NCBI RefSeq assembly: GCF_016899725.1
Contig: NZ_JACLYU010000013.1
Coordinates: 1 to 55,772, forward strand
Direction of reading: 5' to 3'
Length of the DNA: 55,772 nucleotides
Origin: Bifidobacterium pullorum subsp. saeculare
GTDB lineage: Bacteria; Actinomycetota; Actinomycetes; Actinomycetales; Bifidobacteriaceae
Position numbers and translations under genes: made by a program. The stretch's first letter is position 1. Every line of letters begins with the position of its first letter. A model generated the notes under the pieces. That model did no database searches. It worked only from the letters and a program-made list of their open reading frames with translations, and had not been told where the DNA came from. Shown piece by piece: positions 25,130 to 36,600 of the stretch.

Positions 25130-25693
25130 TCAGCGGTAGCCCCACAGCACCAGCGACTGCGAATCGGGCACCGCGGCCGCGTCGCGGGCCTCCGTGCGCG
25201 ACGGCAGCGCCCGCGGGCGCCGGCGGATGGACCGGCGCCAGGTGCGCGCGCTGCCGGAGCGCCGCATCTCGACGATGTCGCCGTCGCGGCCGGCGGCGAA
25301 CACGCAGTCCTCCGTCTCGTGCTGCAGGCGGCGCACCTGCCGCCGCAGCTGCCGGTTCTCCTCCTGCAGCGCCAGGATGCGGCCCACCCCGGCCAGGTTG
25401 ATGCCCTCGTCCTGGCTCAGGCGCTGGGCCTGCACCAGGCGTTCGACGTCGCGCAGGGAGTAGCGCCGCGCGCCGCCGTCGGTGCGCTGCGGCGTCACCA
25501 ACCCCACGCGGTCGTACTGGCGCAGGGTCTGCGGGTGGATGCCGGCGAGCTCGCCGGCCTGGCCGACGGTGAACACCGGCAGGTCGATGTCGAATCCGGC
25601 GTCGTCGGCTCCGTCGAGGTCGGCGCGGCCGAGGACGAGCGCCGTCGCGCACATCGCGTAGAGCTGACGCATCTGCTGGGCCATCCGTGCCAT
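25130..25693 (-). CDS. hspR: Heat shock repressor HspR (MerR family)
   Basis: A 187-residue MerR-type repressor that binds HAIR sites (CTTGAGT-N7-ACTCAAG) and controls the dnaK operon. The helix-turn-helix and recognition region reads VFTVGQAGELAGIHPQTLR QYDRVGLVTPQRT (two parts), followed by a dimerising coiled coil (ILALQEENRQLRRQVRRLQHE). The ~35-residue N-terminal segment and the Arg-rich C-terminus are longer than in many HspR proteins. It follows dnaJ by 12 bp in the classic actinobacterial order and would autoregulate through the HAIR sites at 29758 and 29818. Confidence 0.92.
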   Translation of the reverse strand: MARMAQQMRQLYAMCATALVLGRADLDGADDAGFDIDLPVFTVGQAGELAGIHPQTLRQYDRVGLVTPQRTDGGARRYSLRDVERLVQAQRLSQDEGINLAGVGRILALQEENRQLRRQVRRLQHETEDCVFAAGRDGDIVEMRRSGSARTWRRSIRRRPRALPSRTEARDAAAVPDSQSLVLWGYR

Positions 25694-25705
25694 CGCAGGC
25701 CCCCG

Positions 25706-26728
25706 TCAGCGTTCCGCGGCCAGGTCGGCCGGGAAGGAACCGGATTCCTTGTCGAAGTCCTTGGCCGCCCGCTTCAGGCCGATCCCCGGCTTGGCGGGCA
25801 CATGGATCTCGACGCGCCCGACGAGGTCGCCGGGCTCGTTGCCGCGCTGCACGCCACGGCCGGGCACCTTGACCTCGGCGCCGGAGGACGTGCCGGCCGG
25901 GACCTTGAACACGACCGGGTTACCGTCGATGTCCTTCGCCTCCACCTTGGCGCCGGCCACGGCCTCGCCGAGGGTGACGGGCAGCGGCATCACCAGGTCG
26001 CGGCCACGCATCTCGAACTTGGGGTCGCGCCTGACGGTGACGTGCAGGTACAGGTCGCCGGCCTTGCCGCCGTTGCGGCCGGGCTTGCCCTTGCCGGCCA
26101 GGCGGATCTTCTGCCCGTCGCGCACGCCGGCGGGGATGTGCGTCTTGAACTTGTCGCCGTCCACCGCGAGCGACACGGTGGCGCCCTTGACGGCCTGGCG
26201 CAAGGTCAGGGTGATGTGCGAGTTGCGGTCCTCGCCGGCCTCGGGGCGCGGCGTGGCGCGCCGATGGTCGGCGTAGTCGCTGTAGTAGCCGCCGCCCGGG
26301 CGCGGGTCGGAGCCGCCGAACATCGAGAAGATGTCGTTGATGTTGGTGGGGCCGCCCTGCCCGCCGGTGGAGAAGCGGATGCGCGTGCCGCCGGGGCCGC
26401 CGGCGCCGCCGAACATCGAGCCGAAGATGTCGGAGAACGAGCCCGCGTCGAAGCCGCCCTGCCCGCCGGCGCCGCCCGCGAACCGGGCGCCGCCCATGCC
26501 GAACTGGCGGATCGCGTCGTACTTCTGGCGGTTCTCCTTGTTGCTCAGCACGTCATAGGCTTCGGAGATGTCCTTGAACTTCTCCTCCGCCTCCTTGGTC
26601 TTGTTCACGTCCGGGTGGTACTTGCGCGCCAGCTTGCGGTACGCCTTCTTGATGTCCTCGTCCGTGGCGTCCTTGGAGACACCGAGGACCTTGTAGAAGT
26701 CTTTGGTCAGCCATTCGTTCTCGGCCAT
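25706..26728 (-). CDS. dnaJ: DnaJ-type co-chaperone without zinc finger
   Basis: A 340-residue J-protein that stimulates DnaK ATPase. The J-domain is at residues ~8-75 with HPD in KYHPDVNKT, then a Gly/Phe-rich region ([14 protein letters not shown]), then two C-terminal substrate-binding domains. The CxxCxGxG zinc-finger repeats of class A DnaJ are absent, so it is class B (CbpA-like). Its place between grpE and hspR shows that this is the operon DnaJ. The separation from grpE by ~240 bp containing a strong hairpin is unusual. Confidence 0.93.
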   Translation of the reverse strand: MAENEWLTKDFYKVLGVSKDATDEDIKKAYRKLARKYHPDVNKTKEAEEKFKDISEAYDVLSNKENRQKYDAIRQFGMGGARFAGGAGGQGGFDAGSFSDIFGSMFGGAGGPGGTRIRFSTGGQGGPTNINDIFSMFGGSDPRPGGGYYSDYADHRRATPRPEAGEDRNSHITLTLRQAVKGATVSLAVDGDKFKTHIPAGVRDGQKIRLAGKGKPGRNGGKAGDLYLHVTVRRDPKFEMRGRDLVMPLPVTLGEAVAGAKVEAKDIDGNPVVFKVPAGTSSGAEVKVPGRGVQRGNEPGDLVGRVEIHVPAKPGIGLKRAAKDFDKESGSFPADLAAER

Positions 26729-26785
26729 GCTGTGCCTCCTTCGTGTGCCGAAAAATCCGTGATGATCGCTGTGTGGATGATGGGT

Positions 26786-26821
26786 TGGATTGGTGGGGTT
26801 GGTGGAGTGGATTGGTGGGGT
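26786..26821. repeat. 14-bp direct repeat in the grpE-dnaJ spacer
   Basis: TGGATTGGTGGGGT at 26786-26799 and 26808-26821, 22 bp apart, between dnaJ and the hairpin at 26840. Confidence 0.65.
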
Positions 26822-26839
26822 GACCAGCGGGTGGTGACG

Positions 26840-26879
26840 AGCCGGCCCTCCCGCCCTGGGAAGAGCGGGAGGGCCGGCT
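26840..26879 (-). terminator. Hairpin between grpE and dnaJ
   Basis: A perfect 15-bp GC-rich stem (26840-26854 with 26865-26879) and 10-nt loop, ~90 bp past the grpE stop. It should reduce read-through from dnaK-grpE into dnaJ-hspR, or act as a processing or stability element. Confidence 0.7.
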
Positions 26880-26943
26880 GCCGTTGGTCAGTGGATCGGT
26901 GGCGATCGTCGGTGCGTCACTCGTGCGTCACCAGACGCCACTC

Positions 26944-26976
26944 GTGGGTCACCGGTGGGTCACCGGTGGGTCACTG
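26944..26976. repeat. 11-bp tandem repeat overlapping the grpE stop codon
   Basis: Three units of GTGGGTCACYG (26944, 26955, 26966). The grpE stop codon (26971-26973) lies inside the third unit, so copy-number change would leave the stop in place but alter the 3' flank. Confidence 0.6.
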
Positions 26977-27699
26977 GTGCGGGGAGGCGACCACCACGCG
27001 GGCCGCGCGGATCACGCGGTCGCCGATGCGGTAGCCGGCCTCCACGACGGTGTCGACGGTTTCCTTCTCGGCCGAATCGTCCGGCTTGTGCAGAATCGCG
27101 TCGTGCTTGGTCGGGTCGAAGTCCTCACCGGCCTCGCCGAACTTCTCGACGCCGAGCTTCTCGAAGGCCTTGTCGATCTTCGCGGCCACGGCCTTGAAGG
27201 AGTCGTCCATCTCGGAGTTCTGGCGGATGCGGTCGATGTCGTCAAGCGCGGGCAGCAGCGCGGTGAGCACGTCGATGATGCCGTGCTGGCGCGAGCGCTC
27301 CTGCTCCTTGACGGCGCGGTTGCGGTAGTTGATGAACTCCGCGCGCTCGCGCTGCAGGGCCTCGAGGTAGTCGGCGGCCTCCTTCTTCGCCTTGCCCAGC
27401 GGGGTGAGGGTGTCCTCGCCCTCGCCGGCGGACTTGGTGTCGGCGGTGGTGTCGGAGGCGGCGTCGGACTTGGCGGCGGCGTCGGCATCGGCGGACTTGG
27501 CGGCCTTGGCGTCGGCGGCGGAAGCGGCGGAGGCATCGGCCCCCTGCTCCGTTCCCGCGGCGGCGCCGGCGGCCGGCTGGCCCTCCGCGGCGGGCCCCGC
27601 CGGGGAGGCGGCCTGCTCGGCCGCCTTCTCCTGCGGCGTCTTGGCGTCGTCCGCGTTCGGCAGGTCGTTCAGGTAGGCGTCCTTGTTGAACTCAGCCAT
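26971..27699 (-). CDS. grpE: Nucleotide exchange factor GrpE
   Basis: A 242-residue cofactor that releases ADP from DnaK. The first ~100 residues are Ala/Asp/Lys-rich low complexity, much longer than in E. coli GrpE. The family part follows: coiled coil DYLEALQRERAEFINYRNR, then LLPALDDIDRIRQ and the beta-domain KHDAILHKPD and VVEAGYRIGDRVIRAARVVVA. The ATG at 27699 lies 11 bp after the dnaK stop with only a weak AAGG site, which suggests translational coupling. Confidence 0.95.
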   Translation of the reverse strand: MAEFNKDAYLNDLPNADDAKTPQEKAAEQAASPAGPAAEGQPAAGAAAGTEQGADASAASAADAKAAKSADADAAAKSDAASDTTADTKSAGEGEDTLTPLGKAKKEAADYLEALQRERAEFINYRNRAVKEQERSRQHGIIDVLTALLPALDDIDRIRQNSEMDDSFKAVAAKIDKAFEKLGVEKFGEAGEDFDPTKHDAILHKPDDSAEKETVDTVVEAGYRIGDRVIRAARVVVASPHQ

Positions 27700-27710
27700 C
27701 GGGCGCGACC

Positions 27711-29591
<1,881 letters not shown>

Positions 29592-29757
29592 AGTTTGTGC
29601 TCCTTTTCTTCTGTCCGCCGCCGCCCTGCCTGCCTGTTCCTCGGGCCGGGCGTGTGCGGAACGTTCTGTTTCACGGTTTCCCGCTCACGTTCCTCGCGGA
29701 CCTTCCGGCCTCGACGGCTTTGCAGCCTGCCTGTGTGCCTTCCAGCCCGTTCCAAAA

Positions 29758-29778
29758 CTTGAGCCTACACCACTCAAC
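29758..29778 (-). promoter_or_regulatory. HAIR element 1 (HspR operator)
   Basis: CTTGAGC-N7-ACTCAAC, close to the HAIR consensus CTTGAGT-N7-ACTCAAG. It overlaps the -10 hexamer TAGGCT (29762-29767) of the dnaK promoter, which has TTGCCA (29786-29791) as -35 with an 18-bp spacer. Confidence 0.85.
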
Positions 29779-29791
29779 TTCCTGTTGGCAA
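29762..29791 (-). promoter_or_regulatory. dnaK operon promoter
   Basis: TTGCCA (29786-29791), 18 bp, TAGGCT (29762-29767) on the minus strand. The -10 lies within HAIR element 1. Confidence 0.65.
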
Positions 29792-29817
29792 GTTCTATTC
29801 CCGAATTCTCCAAAAAT

Positions 29818-29838
29818 CTTGAGCGGGGGTGACTCAGG
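29818..29838 (-). promoter_or_regulatory. HAIR element 2 (HspR operator)
   Basis: CTTGAGC-N7-ACTCAGG, one position further from consensus than HAIR 1. The centres of the two elements are 60 bp apart, which could allow cooperative or looped HspR binding. Confidence 0.75.
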
Positions 29839-29919
29839 TTTGGAGGCAGGCAGATGACGGCGGATGACACGAACGGGACGGCGGATGACGGGCGGGCCGA
29901 GCAACCAAACGCGACTAGG

Positions 29920-29997
29920 ACGATGCCGGGGCGGGCCATCCCCGCTCCTCCCCCTACGGGCGGGCCCCCTCCGCGGGGAGGCCCGCCCCGGCATCGT
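29920..29997 (-). terminator. Long hairpin after the Fic gene
   Basis: An 18-bp perfect stem (29920-29937 with 29980-29997) enclosing 42 nt that themselves can fold. It starts 62 bp past the Fic stop codon. No T-tract. It separates the Fic gene from the dnaK control region. Confidence 0.7.
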
Positions 29998-30058
29998 TGT
30001 CAAGCCTTATCGGGATCACGTCCGGCCGGATCCCTTCGCGGAGACAGCCGCGCCGTCG

Positions 30059-31300
30059 TCATCCCAGCAGGATCCGTCGTGCCTCCTCGGCGAGGAAGTA
30101 ACGGGCGGGACGCTGCCCGGCGTGCGCGACCATCCCATCGGATTCCAACCGAGCCAAGGCATTCCTGACGCGTGCGCGCCCCATGTGCCCGGCTTGCTCC
30201 ATCTGGCCGCGGGTCAGGCGTCGCACCCCCACGCCGAACAACTCCTCCTGCGTCAGGAATCCGAGGATATCCATCAGCGTCTCGTCATATCCGCGTTCCG
30301 AGCACAGACGCCGCAACGCTTCCGACGCCGCGCCAAGCCTCGCGCTTTTCTCGGTCAGATCGTCCACCAAGTGCTGCTGCGCATCACTCACAAACCGCAG
30401 CATCTGGCGGCAGAACAGACTGGCGTCGCAGCAGTTGAGCGGATGCTGGGCCTCCTCGAACGCCTTGTAATACCGGTCCTTCCCAGCCTCGATGGCCGGG
30501 CTGATGCTCACGGCCGTGAACACCCCCAAGGCCTGCCGCAACTGCCAGGCGAGCAGGAACCGGCCCGTCCGGCCGTTGCCGTCATAGAAGGGATGCACGT
30601 ATTCGAAGACGAAGTGGCACATCACAGCCCGGAGCAACGGCGGAATCTCCTGATTGCGCATCAGCGCCAGCCATTGGGTGAGCGCCACTTTGATCTCCGA
30701 CTCCGGAACGACACCGGCATGGATTCGGCGCCCGGTCGAGGGATCGTCAATATATACCGGACCGGCACGGAATAGGTCTCCGTCCGGGCGGTCGGCCTCG
30801 GCCAGCTCACCGGAAACGACGCGGTCGTAGATGGCCCGCACGTCCTCCAATGTCTCCGGCAACGACCGCGCCCCATCGTCGTCGGCGCTCAGCGCCATGA
30901 ACAGCTTGGCCATCTCACCGAAGCGCCGGTGCGCCCCGTCGTTGGACATGGCCGACTCCAAAGCGTCGCCGATTTCCTTGCGGGTGGAGCGCACGCCCTC
31001 GATGGTGTTGGTGCTTTCCAGCTCGTTGCTCAGCAGATCCACCAGATACGACTGATTGGCGACGCTCGGCAACGCCCGCCACAACGCCTCGACCTGCGCC
31101 TCCTGCTCACGAATCCGATCCGTAAGCAACGCCAACTCGCTGAAATTGACGACGAACACCTCGTGGCCACCAAGCCTCACGCCCGAGCGAAAGGTGCCCC
31201 ACCCGCGCAGCCGCGCCTCATATTCCCGATCGGCCACGACCTGCGGAAGCTCGGCGGAACGCGTCATGTGTACGGTCCGCTGGATGCTGAGATAGGGCAT
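30059..31300 (-). CDS. Fic-family AMP-transferase (class II, self-inhibited)
   Basis: A 413-residue Fic protein that probably transfers AMP from ATP to hydroxyl groups of target proteins. The active-site motif HPFYDGNGRTGR is complete at residues 236-247. An inhibitory motif T97xxxEG (TNTIEG, Glu101) lies upstream, so it is class II with an intramolecular inhibitory helix. The C-terminus (ILGFLTQEELFGVGVRRLTRGQ ... ARVRNALARLESDGM) looks like a winged helix, typical of the Fic/DUF4172-type regulators. AAAGGAG with a 7-nt spacer precedes the ATG. The AT-rich upstream region with two direct repeats suggests autoregulation by the winged helix (inference). No antitoxin gene is adjacent. Confidence 0.92.
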   Translation of the reverse strand: MPYLSIQRTVHMTRSAELPQVVADREYEARLRGWGTFRSGVRLGGHEVFVVNFSELALLTDRIREQEAQVEALWRALPSVANQSYLVDLLSNELESTNTIEGVRSTRKEIGDALESAMSNDGAHRRFGEMAKLFMALSADDDGARSLPETLEDVRAIYDRVVSGELAEADRPDGDLFRAGPVYIDDPSTGRRIHAGVVPESEIKVALTQWLALMRNQEIPPLLRAVMCHFVFEYVHPFYDGNGRTGRFLLAWQLRQALGVFTAVSISPAIEAGKDRYYKAFEEAQHPLNCCDASLFCRQMLRFVSDAQQHLVDDLTEKSARLGAASEALRRLCSERGYDETLMDILGFLTQEELFGVGVRRLTRGQMEQAGHMGRARVRNALARLESDGMVAHAGQRPARYFLAEEARRILLG

Positions 31301-31367
31301 GCCATTGCTCCTTTCCGCACATTCCGCACATTACTAGGTCAAATCATCTTTTCTATTGTATCTTTTT

Positions 31368-31436
31368 GCGGATTTTGAACATTAAGATAGCCTTGGCTGC
31401 TTACATAATGTACGATTTCGCGGTTTTTGAACATTA
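31368..31436. repeat. 17-bp direct repeat upstream of the Fic gene
   Basis: GCGGATTTTGAACATTA (31368-31384) and GCGGTTTTTGAACATTA (31420-31436), 52 bp apart, one mismatch. Closer to the gene, TTCCGCACA occurs twice. TACAAT on the minus strand between them could be the -10. The tract is strikingly AT-rich for this genome; an operator role is inferred. Confidence 0.65.
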
Positions 31437-31456
31437 GGGGCGCCGCTGAGGACGGT

Positions 31457-32056
31457 TCAGATCGAGGTCAGCACCGCGATGGCCGCGGCCTCGACGCCGA
31501 CCGCCACGAGCGGCGCGCACCCGGCCAGGAACGCCGGCCATGCGGGCAGCCGGTAGTAGAGCACATAGCAGACCATGCTGCCGACGAACAACACCACGGT
31601 CAGGATGAGCAGCGCCACGGCCACACCCATCGGGATCGCGCCGGCCCCGAGACGGCATGCGACCGCCAACTCGAAGGCCGCCCACAGCACGATGAGCAAC
31701 AGCTCCGTGGTGAGCTGGCGATGGAACAGCCCCTGCGTCACGCCGGCGAGCGCCGCATAGGCGACGACGCCGCAAACCGCGAACACCCACAGCGGTACAC
31801 CGCCCACGCTGCCGATCCAGGGCAATGCGATCCCTGCGTCGATGAGCCCCCAGACGCCACAGACCGCCGCGAGCAGGATCGCCGCGATGGCGGCGCCGCG
31901 CAATGCTCCGCGCGCTTGGGCTCCGGGGCGGAAGAACACCGCCCACCAGAACAGATACAGTGCCGCGCACACCACAAGCAGCCAGTGTCCGCGCGACACC
32001 TGTGCCACCGCTCTGGCCGACTCCGCCGCCACCGCCATCGATGCCCCGATGTCCAT
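31457..32056 (-). CDS. Uncharacterised multi-spanning membrane protein
   Basis: A 199-residue protein with about six hydrophobic segments: WLLVVCAALYLFWWAVFF, AAIAAILLAAVCGVWGLI, VPLWVFAVCGVVAYAALAG, TELLLIVLWAAFELAVAC, VALLILTVVLFVGSMVCYVL and a C-terminal one ending VEAAAIAVLTSI. No family was recognised. The ATG at 32056 was chosen because GGGAGG lies 10 nt upstream and a TACGAT -10 at 32103-32108 would start the message ~40 nt ahead; the ATG at 32104 would overlap that -10. It follows the Fic promoter region by ~20 bp but is transcribed toward it on the same strand. Confidence 0.6.
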   Translation of the reverse strand: MDIGASMAVAAESARAVAQVSRGHWLLVVCAALYLFWWAVFFRPGAQARGALRGAAIAAILLAAVCGVWGLIDAGIALPWIGSVGGVPLWVFAVCGVVAYAALAGVTQGLFHRQLTTELLLIVLWAAFELAVACRLGAGAIPMGVAVALLILTVVLFVGSMVCYVLYYRLPAWPAFLAGCAPLVAVGVEAAAIAVLTSI

Positions 32057-32157
32057 CGCCGTATGGCCTCCCGTTCCGCGGCCCCCGCCGCTTGCACTTC
32101 CCATCGTAGGCGCGCGGCGGGCGAGGCGGGGCAGGGCCCGGGGCGCCGCGGAGGTCC

Positions 32158-32565
32158 TATCTCCGCTCATTGGGGCGCTGGAGGGCGCATCTCGGTTCGT
32201 TGGGGCTTGCGGTGCATCGTATCTGCGTTCGTTGGGGCTTCCGGTGAGGTGTATCTCAGTTCGTTGGGGCGGATTCGGGCCGTTGCGGAGGTCTATCTGC
32301 GTTCGTTGGGTCCTCTCAAGCGCGATATCCCACCTAGGAAAGTCCCCAAAACGGCGGAATTCCAAGAATCGGGTTCCGCGGTGTCTCTGGCCGGAGGACC
32401 CAACGAACGCAGATAGACCTCCGCAACACGGAAAATCCGCCCCAACGAACCGAGATACCCCGGCCGAGACGCCCCACTGAACCGAGATACCCCCGCCACC
32501 CACGCCCCAACAACCGCAAATTCCCCACCCGACGTCACACCTTGACGACCCAACGAACGCAGATA
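32158..32565. repeat. Mirror-symmetric repeat element, copy 2 (CGTTGGG units)
   Basis: Five rightward ~19-bp units (32158, 32188, 32220, 32252, 32294) and five leftward ones (starting 32397, 32439, 32471, ~32503, 32547). Four of the five pairs are symmetric about 32354.5. The 84-bp centre carries AAAACGGCGGAATTCCAAG, the reverse complement of the copy 1 centre, so the two copies are in opposite orientation. Same unit sequences and same centre length as 13376-13718. Confidence 0.85.
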
Positions 32566-32621
32566 CGCCGCCACCCAGCCTCAGCCACACCCCGAACTCC
32601 GCCACACGCAGCGTCGGCGGC

Positions 32622-33017
32622 TCAGCAGTGGCCGTTCTCATCCGCCTCGGTGCAATACAGGACATCCGCCTGGTCGAGTCTGAACAATCTGGTCAGCGCC
32701 TCCTCCAGTCCTGCGACGCCTTCCTCGTTATAAAGCTCCGCCCACACCTTGCACCGGCCGCGCTGGTTGCCGTCCAGCTGGTAGCAGGCCGCCGCCCAGT
32801 CCGGCTCATCCGCGAGCGCCGCGTCGAACTCAGCCTCGGTCACATATCCGTCGTCGCCGAGCCTGACGACACTCTCCCCCGGCTGGAATCCCTCGCATCG
32901 GCATAACGGCAGCAACCTCCCGTCGACGCGTTCGATCATCTCCCGGATCATCTGCTCGGTCACCATCCGCCCCGGCTCGCATCCGCTCCCACGTTCTGCT
33001 TCGATCCCATCCACCAT
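32622..33017 (-). CDS. Uncharacterised small acidic protein
   Basis: A 131-residue soluble acidic protein. Visible parts: REMIERVDGRLLPLCRCEG, ESVVRLGDDGYVTEAEFD, DWAAACYQLDGNQRGRCKVW, and a C-terminal helix GVAGLEEALTRLFRLDQADV. Six cysteines are present but not in a recognised metal-binding spacing. The ATG at 33017 is preferred because GGGAG lies 8 nt before it; a TTG at 33035 is in frame. No family recognised. It directly follows mirror-symmetric element copy 2. Confidence 0.6.
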   Translation of the reverse strand: MVDGIEAERGSGCEPGRMVTEQMIREMIERVDGRLLPLCRCEGFQPGESVVRLGDDGYVTEAEFDAALADEPDWAAACYQLDGNQRGRCKVWAELYNEEGVAGLEEALTRLFRLDQADVLYCTEADENGHC

Positions 33018-33194
33018 GGTCTTCTCCCCGTTCAATCACCTTGTACCCTGCCGAAGAGTGACCACCCCGCGGGACGATCACGCCCATGGCGCAGATCGCG
33101 TCACCCCACAACCGTCGCGGGAACAAACCGACATCATCCCAGCGGCGGTATCCTGGTCTCGGTTTCCCGGACACCGAAAGAGCGGAGCGACACA

Positions 33195-33638
33195 ATGAGC
33201 ACTGGCACTGCACCAACCCCCACCCGCAAGATCATCACCGTGGTCGGGGCCGCCATCGTGAAGGACGGCAAGGTGCTGTGCGCCCAACGCGGCGAGGGTA
33301 AATCCCTGGCCGGATTCTGGGAGTTTCCCGGCGGCAAGGTGGAGCCGCACGAGACGCCGCGCGAAGCCCTGCACCGTGAGATCGAGGAGGAGCTGCGCTG
33401 CGACATCGAAGTCGCCGACGAAGTGTGCACGTCCTCCTATGACTATGACTTCGGCACCGTGGTGCTCACCACGTTCATCGGCCATCTTCATTCCGGGGCG
33501 CCGCGCCTGACCGAGCACCAGGCCATCCGCTGGCTCGCCCCCGCCGAAATGCCCACGTTGGACTGGGCCCCCGCCGATCACGAGGCCGTCCGGATGATCG
33601 CCGCCATGGCATTCCCGTCCGCGGCCGACGCCGCCTGA
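33195..33638 (+). CDS. Nudix hydrolase of the MutT type
   Basis: A 147-residue (deoxy)nucleoside triphosphate pyrophosphohydrolase. The Nudix box is complete: GGKVEPHETPREALHREIEEEL (shown here as GGKVEPHETP then REALHREIEEEL). The surrounding WEFPGGKVE and IRWLAPAEMPTLDW patterns match MutT-like enzymes that remove oxidised nucleotides such as 8-oxo-dGTP. GGAG with a 7-nt spacer precedes the ATG. It is 45 bp upstream of the helicase gene and probably in the same operon, which may mean a repair or defence role rather than housekeeping. Confidence 0.92.
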   Translation: MSTGTAPTPTRKIITVVGAAIVKDGKVLCAQRGEGKSLAGFWEFPGGKVEPHETPREALHREIEEELRCDIEVADEVCTSSYDYDFGTVVLTTFIGHLHSGAPRLTEHQAIRWLAPAEMPTLDWAPADHEAVRMIAAMAFPSAADAA

Positions 33639-33683
33639 CGTCGCCTGACGAACCACCCTCCCCGCACCGATCCCGAGGCCTCC

Positions 33684-36600
33684 ATGACGACCGACAACAC
33701 CGACGCCCCCTTCGCGAGCACCGACGACTTCCCCGCCGACTTCTCCGCCATCGAGCACCTCTTCGCCAAGGATCTGAGCGCCGGGCTGGTCCGAGCCGAC
33801 GCCGACGCACCGGGCACCTATGCGCCCAGGCTCATCGCGAACCGTTCCGGCGACACGATGGGCGAAGCGCTCCATGACGAACTGGAGCAAAGCGACGCCT
33901 TCACCATGTCGGTCGCATTCGTCTCCCCCGGCGCGGTCAAGACGCTGTTCCAGGACTTCCTCGACAACCGTGAGCTGCATCCGCGCACCGCGGTCACTCC
34001 CAGCCGTCTCATCACCTCCACGAAGAACTTCTTCAACAAACCGGCCGCCTTCTGGGACCTGCTGCGCCTGGGCCGCGAGGCCGACGTGGACGTCCGCGTA
34101 TGGAACGGCGGCGACGCCAGCCCCACCGACGGTCCCTCCGACGATCCCCAAGGCCAGCCCTTCCATCCGAAGGGATATGTGTTCACCCGCCGCATGGACA
34201 ACGGCACCCCGTACGTCAACGTGTACGTCGGCAGCTCTAATCTCACCTCCACCGCGCTCAGCCAGCAGCGCGAATGGAACCTCAAAGTCTCCTCCCTGGA
34301 GGGCGGCGATCTGGTCGGTCAGGTCCAGCGTGAGCTAGATGCGCAGGTAAGGGATTCCGTACCGCTGACCGAGGAATGGATCAAGCAGTACGAGGAGGAT
34401 TTCAAGCGTTACGCGCCTCCGCGCCGCGAGATTCTTAAGGAACGCGAGGCTGCGGAACACAAGCCCATCGAACCGAACGACATGCAACGCGAGGCGTTGG
34501 AGAGTCTAGCCAAGCTGCGTGCGCAGGGCGAGCGGCGCGCCATCGTCATCTCCGCGACCGGAACCGGCAAGACCTATCTCTCCGCCTTCGATGTGAGGGC
34601 CTGTAAGCCGCGCCGCATGCTGTACCTGGTGCACCAGCAGCAAATCCTCAAGGCGGCGATGCGCTCCTACCAACGCGTGCTCGGCTGCCCGGACGACGAG
34701 CTGGGCCTGTTCACCGGCGACAGCAAACAGTCCGGCCGCAAGTATGTGTTCGCCACCATCCAGACCATGGGCAAGCCGGAGGTGCTCGCGCAATTCGCCT
34801 CCGACGAATTCGACTACATCCTCGTGGACGAGGCGCACCACGTGGGCGCGGACACCTACAAACGCGTCATCGACCACTTCCAGGACGCGAGGTTCATGCT
34901 CGGCATGACCGCCACGCCGGAACGCACCGACGGCGTCAACATCTTCGAGCTCTTCGGCCACAACGTGGCCTATGAGATCCGTCTGCAGCGGGCGCTCGAC
35001 GAGAACATGCTCTGCCCGTTCCACTATTACGGCGTGGCCGAATACCTCGGTTCCGACGGTGGCTCCGACCAGCCGGCGCAACGCATCGAGGTCTCCGGAG
35101 GCATGGACGCCAAGCAGGCCGCACAGCTCAAGTACGAGATCGGCCAGCTCGCCACCCGCGAGCGCGTGCGGTACATCATCGGCAAACTCCGCCAGTACAC
35201 GCCGTATCACGAGCAGCTCACCGGCCTGGTGTTCTGCAGCCGGCAGGACGAGGCCGTCGCGCTCTCCCGGCTGTTCAACGAGGCATTCAACGAACAGGCC
35301 GAGCGCAACTACCGCACCGCCGCGGTCACCAGCGGCACCTGCCCCCGGCAGGAGGACCGCGAGCGCATGGTTGAGGCCTTGGAGGCCGGCGAATACGACT
35401 ACCTGTTCACGGTGGATCTGTTCAACGAGGGCATCGACATCCCGCTGGTCAATCAGATCGTGATGCTGCGCAGCACCCAGTCGAGCATCATCTTCACCCA
35501 GCAGCTCGGCCGCGGCCTGCGCAAGGCGGACCATAAGGACAGCGTCACCGTCATCGACTTCATCGGCAACTACGCGAACAACTACCTCATCCCGGTGGCG
35601 TTGTACGGCAGCTCCGGCGACCGCGACATCGCGCGCAAGAACCTGCAGCGGCACACCATCGGGCTGTCCTCCATCAGTTTCGACCGCATCGCCCGCGACC
35701 GTGTGCTCAAGGCGCTGGATTCCGCCGACTGGTCGGATATGAAGAAGCTCACCGAGCAATACCGCCAGCTGCGCTACCAGCTCGGTCGTATCCCGATGCT
35801 CGCCGACATCGTGGAGCGCGACCCGTCGCTGCCGGTGACGCTGGCGTCAAAATCGGGGGATTACCTGTCGTTCGTCCGGTCCCGGGAGCGGAGCCTGGAC
35901 AAGGGACGGAACAACGACGAGCCGTCGTTCGCCGACCTGCTGGATCCGACGACGGACACGCAAACCGCCATCCTCAAGATGGCCACCGAACTGCTGCTGC
36001 CGGGGTTGCGCCCGCACGAGCTGGTGGTGCTGGATCGGTTGTGCGGGTTCGGCGAGACCCATCTTGGGGACGACGATGGCGCCGGCTGGGCGCCCGCCCC
36101 GCCGGCGTCCCGGAAGGAGCTGCTCGGGCTCATCGCCAGCCGGTTCCCCGACGCCTACCTCGCCCCCTCCCAGCTGGACTCGGCGCTCGGCGTGCTCGAC
36201 GGCGAGTATTTCACCGCGCCGAACCGCAAACGATTCGGCGCCACACCGCTGGTCGAGACGACGGACGACGGGACGGTGCGCCTGACCGGAGCGTTCGCGG
36301 ACATGCTGGCCGGCAACCGCACGTTCCGCGTCTTCTTCGCGGACACACTGCGCACCGGCCTGGCCAAATGCCGTCTGATGTTCTCGGAGGCCGCCCGGCG
36401 TGACCGAGGCTTCGATCGTGGCTTCCTGTACGAGCAGAAGTACACACTGGCGGACGTGATGCGTCTGCTCGGCTGGGGCAACGAAATGACGCCGCAGAAC
36501 GTCGGCGGCTACTTCGTGCACCGCGAGACCGGCACGATGCCCATCTTCGTCAAATACGCGACCAGCCAGTACGAGGACCGCTTCCTCAACCCGCAGGAGA

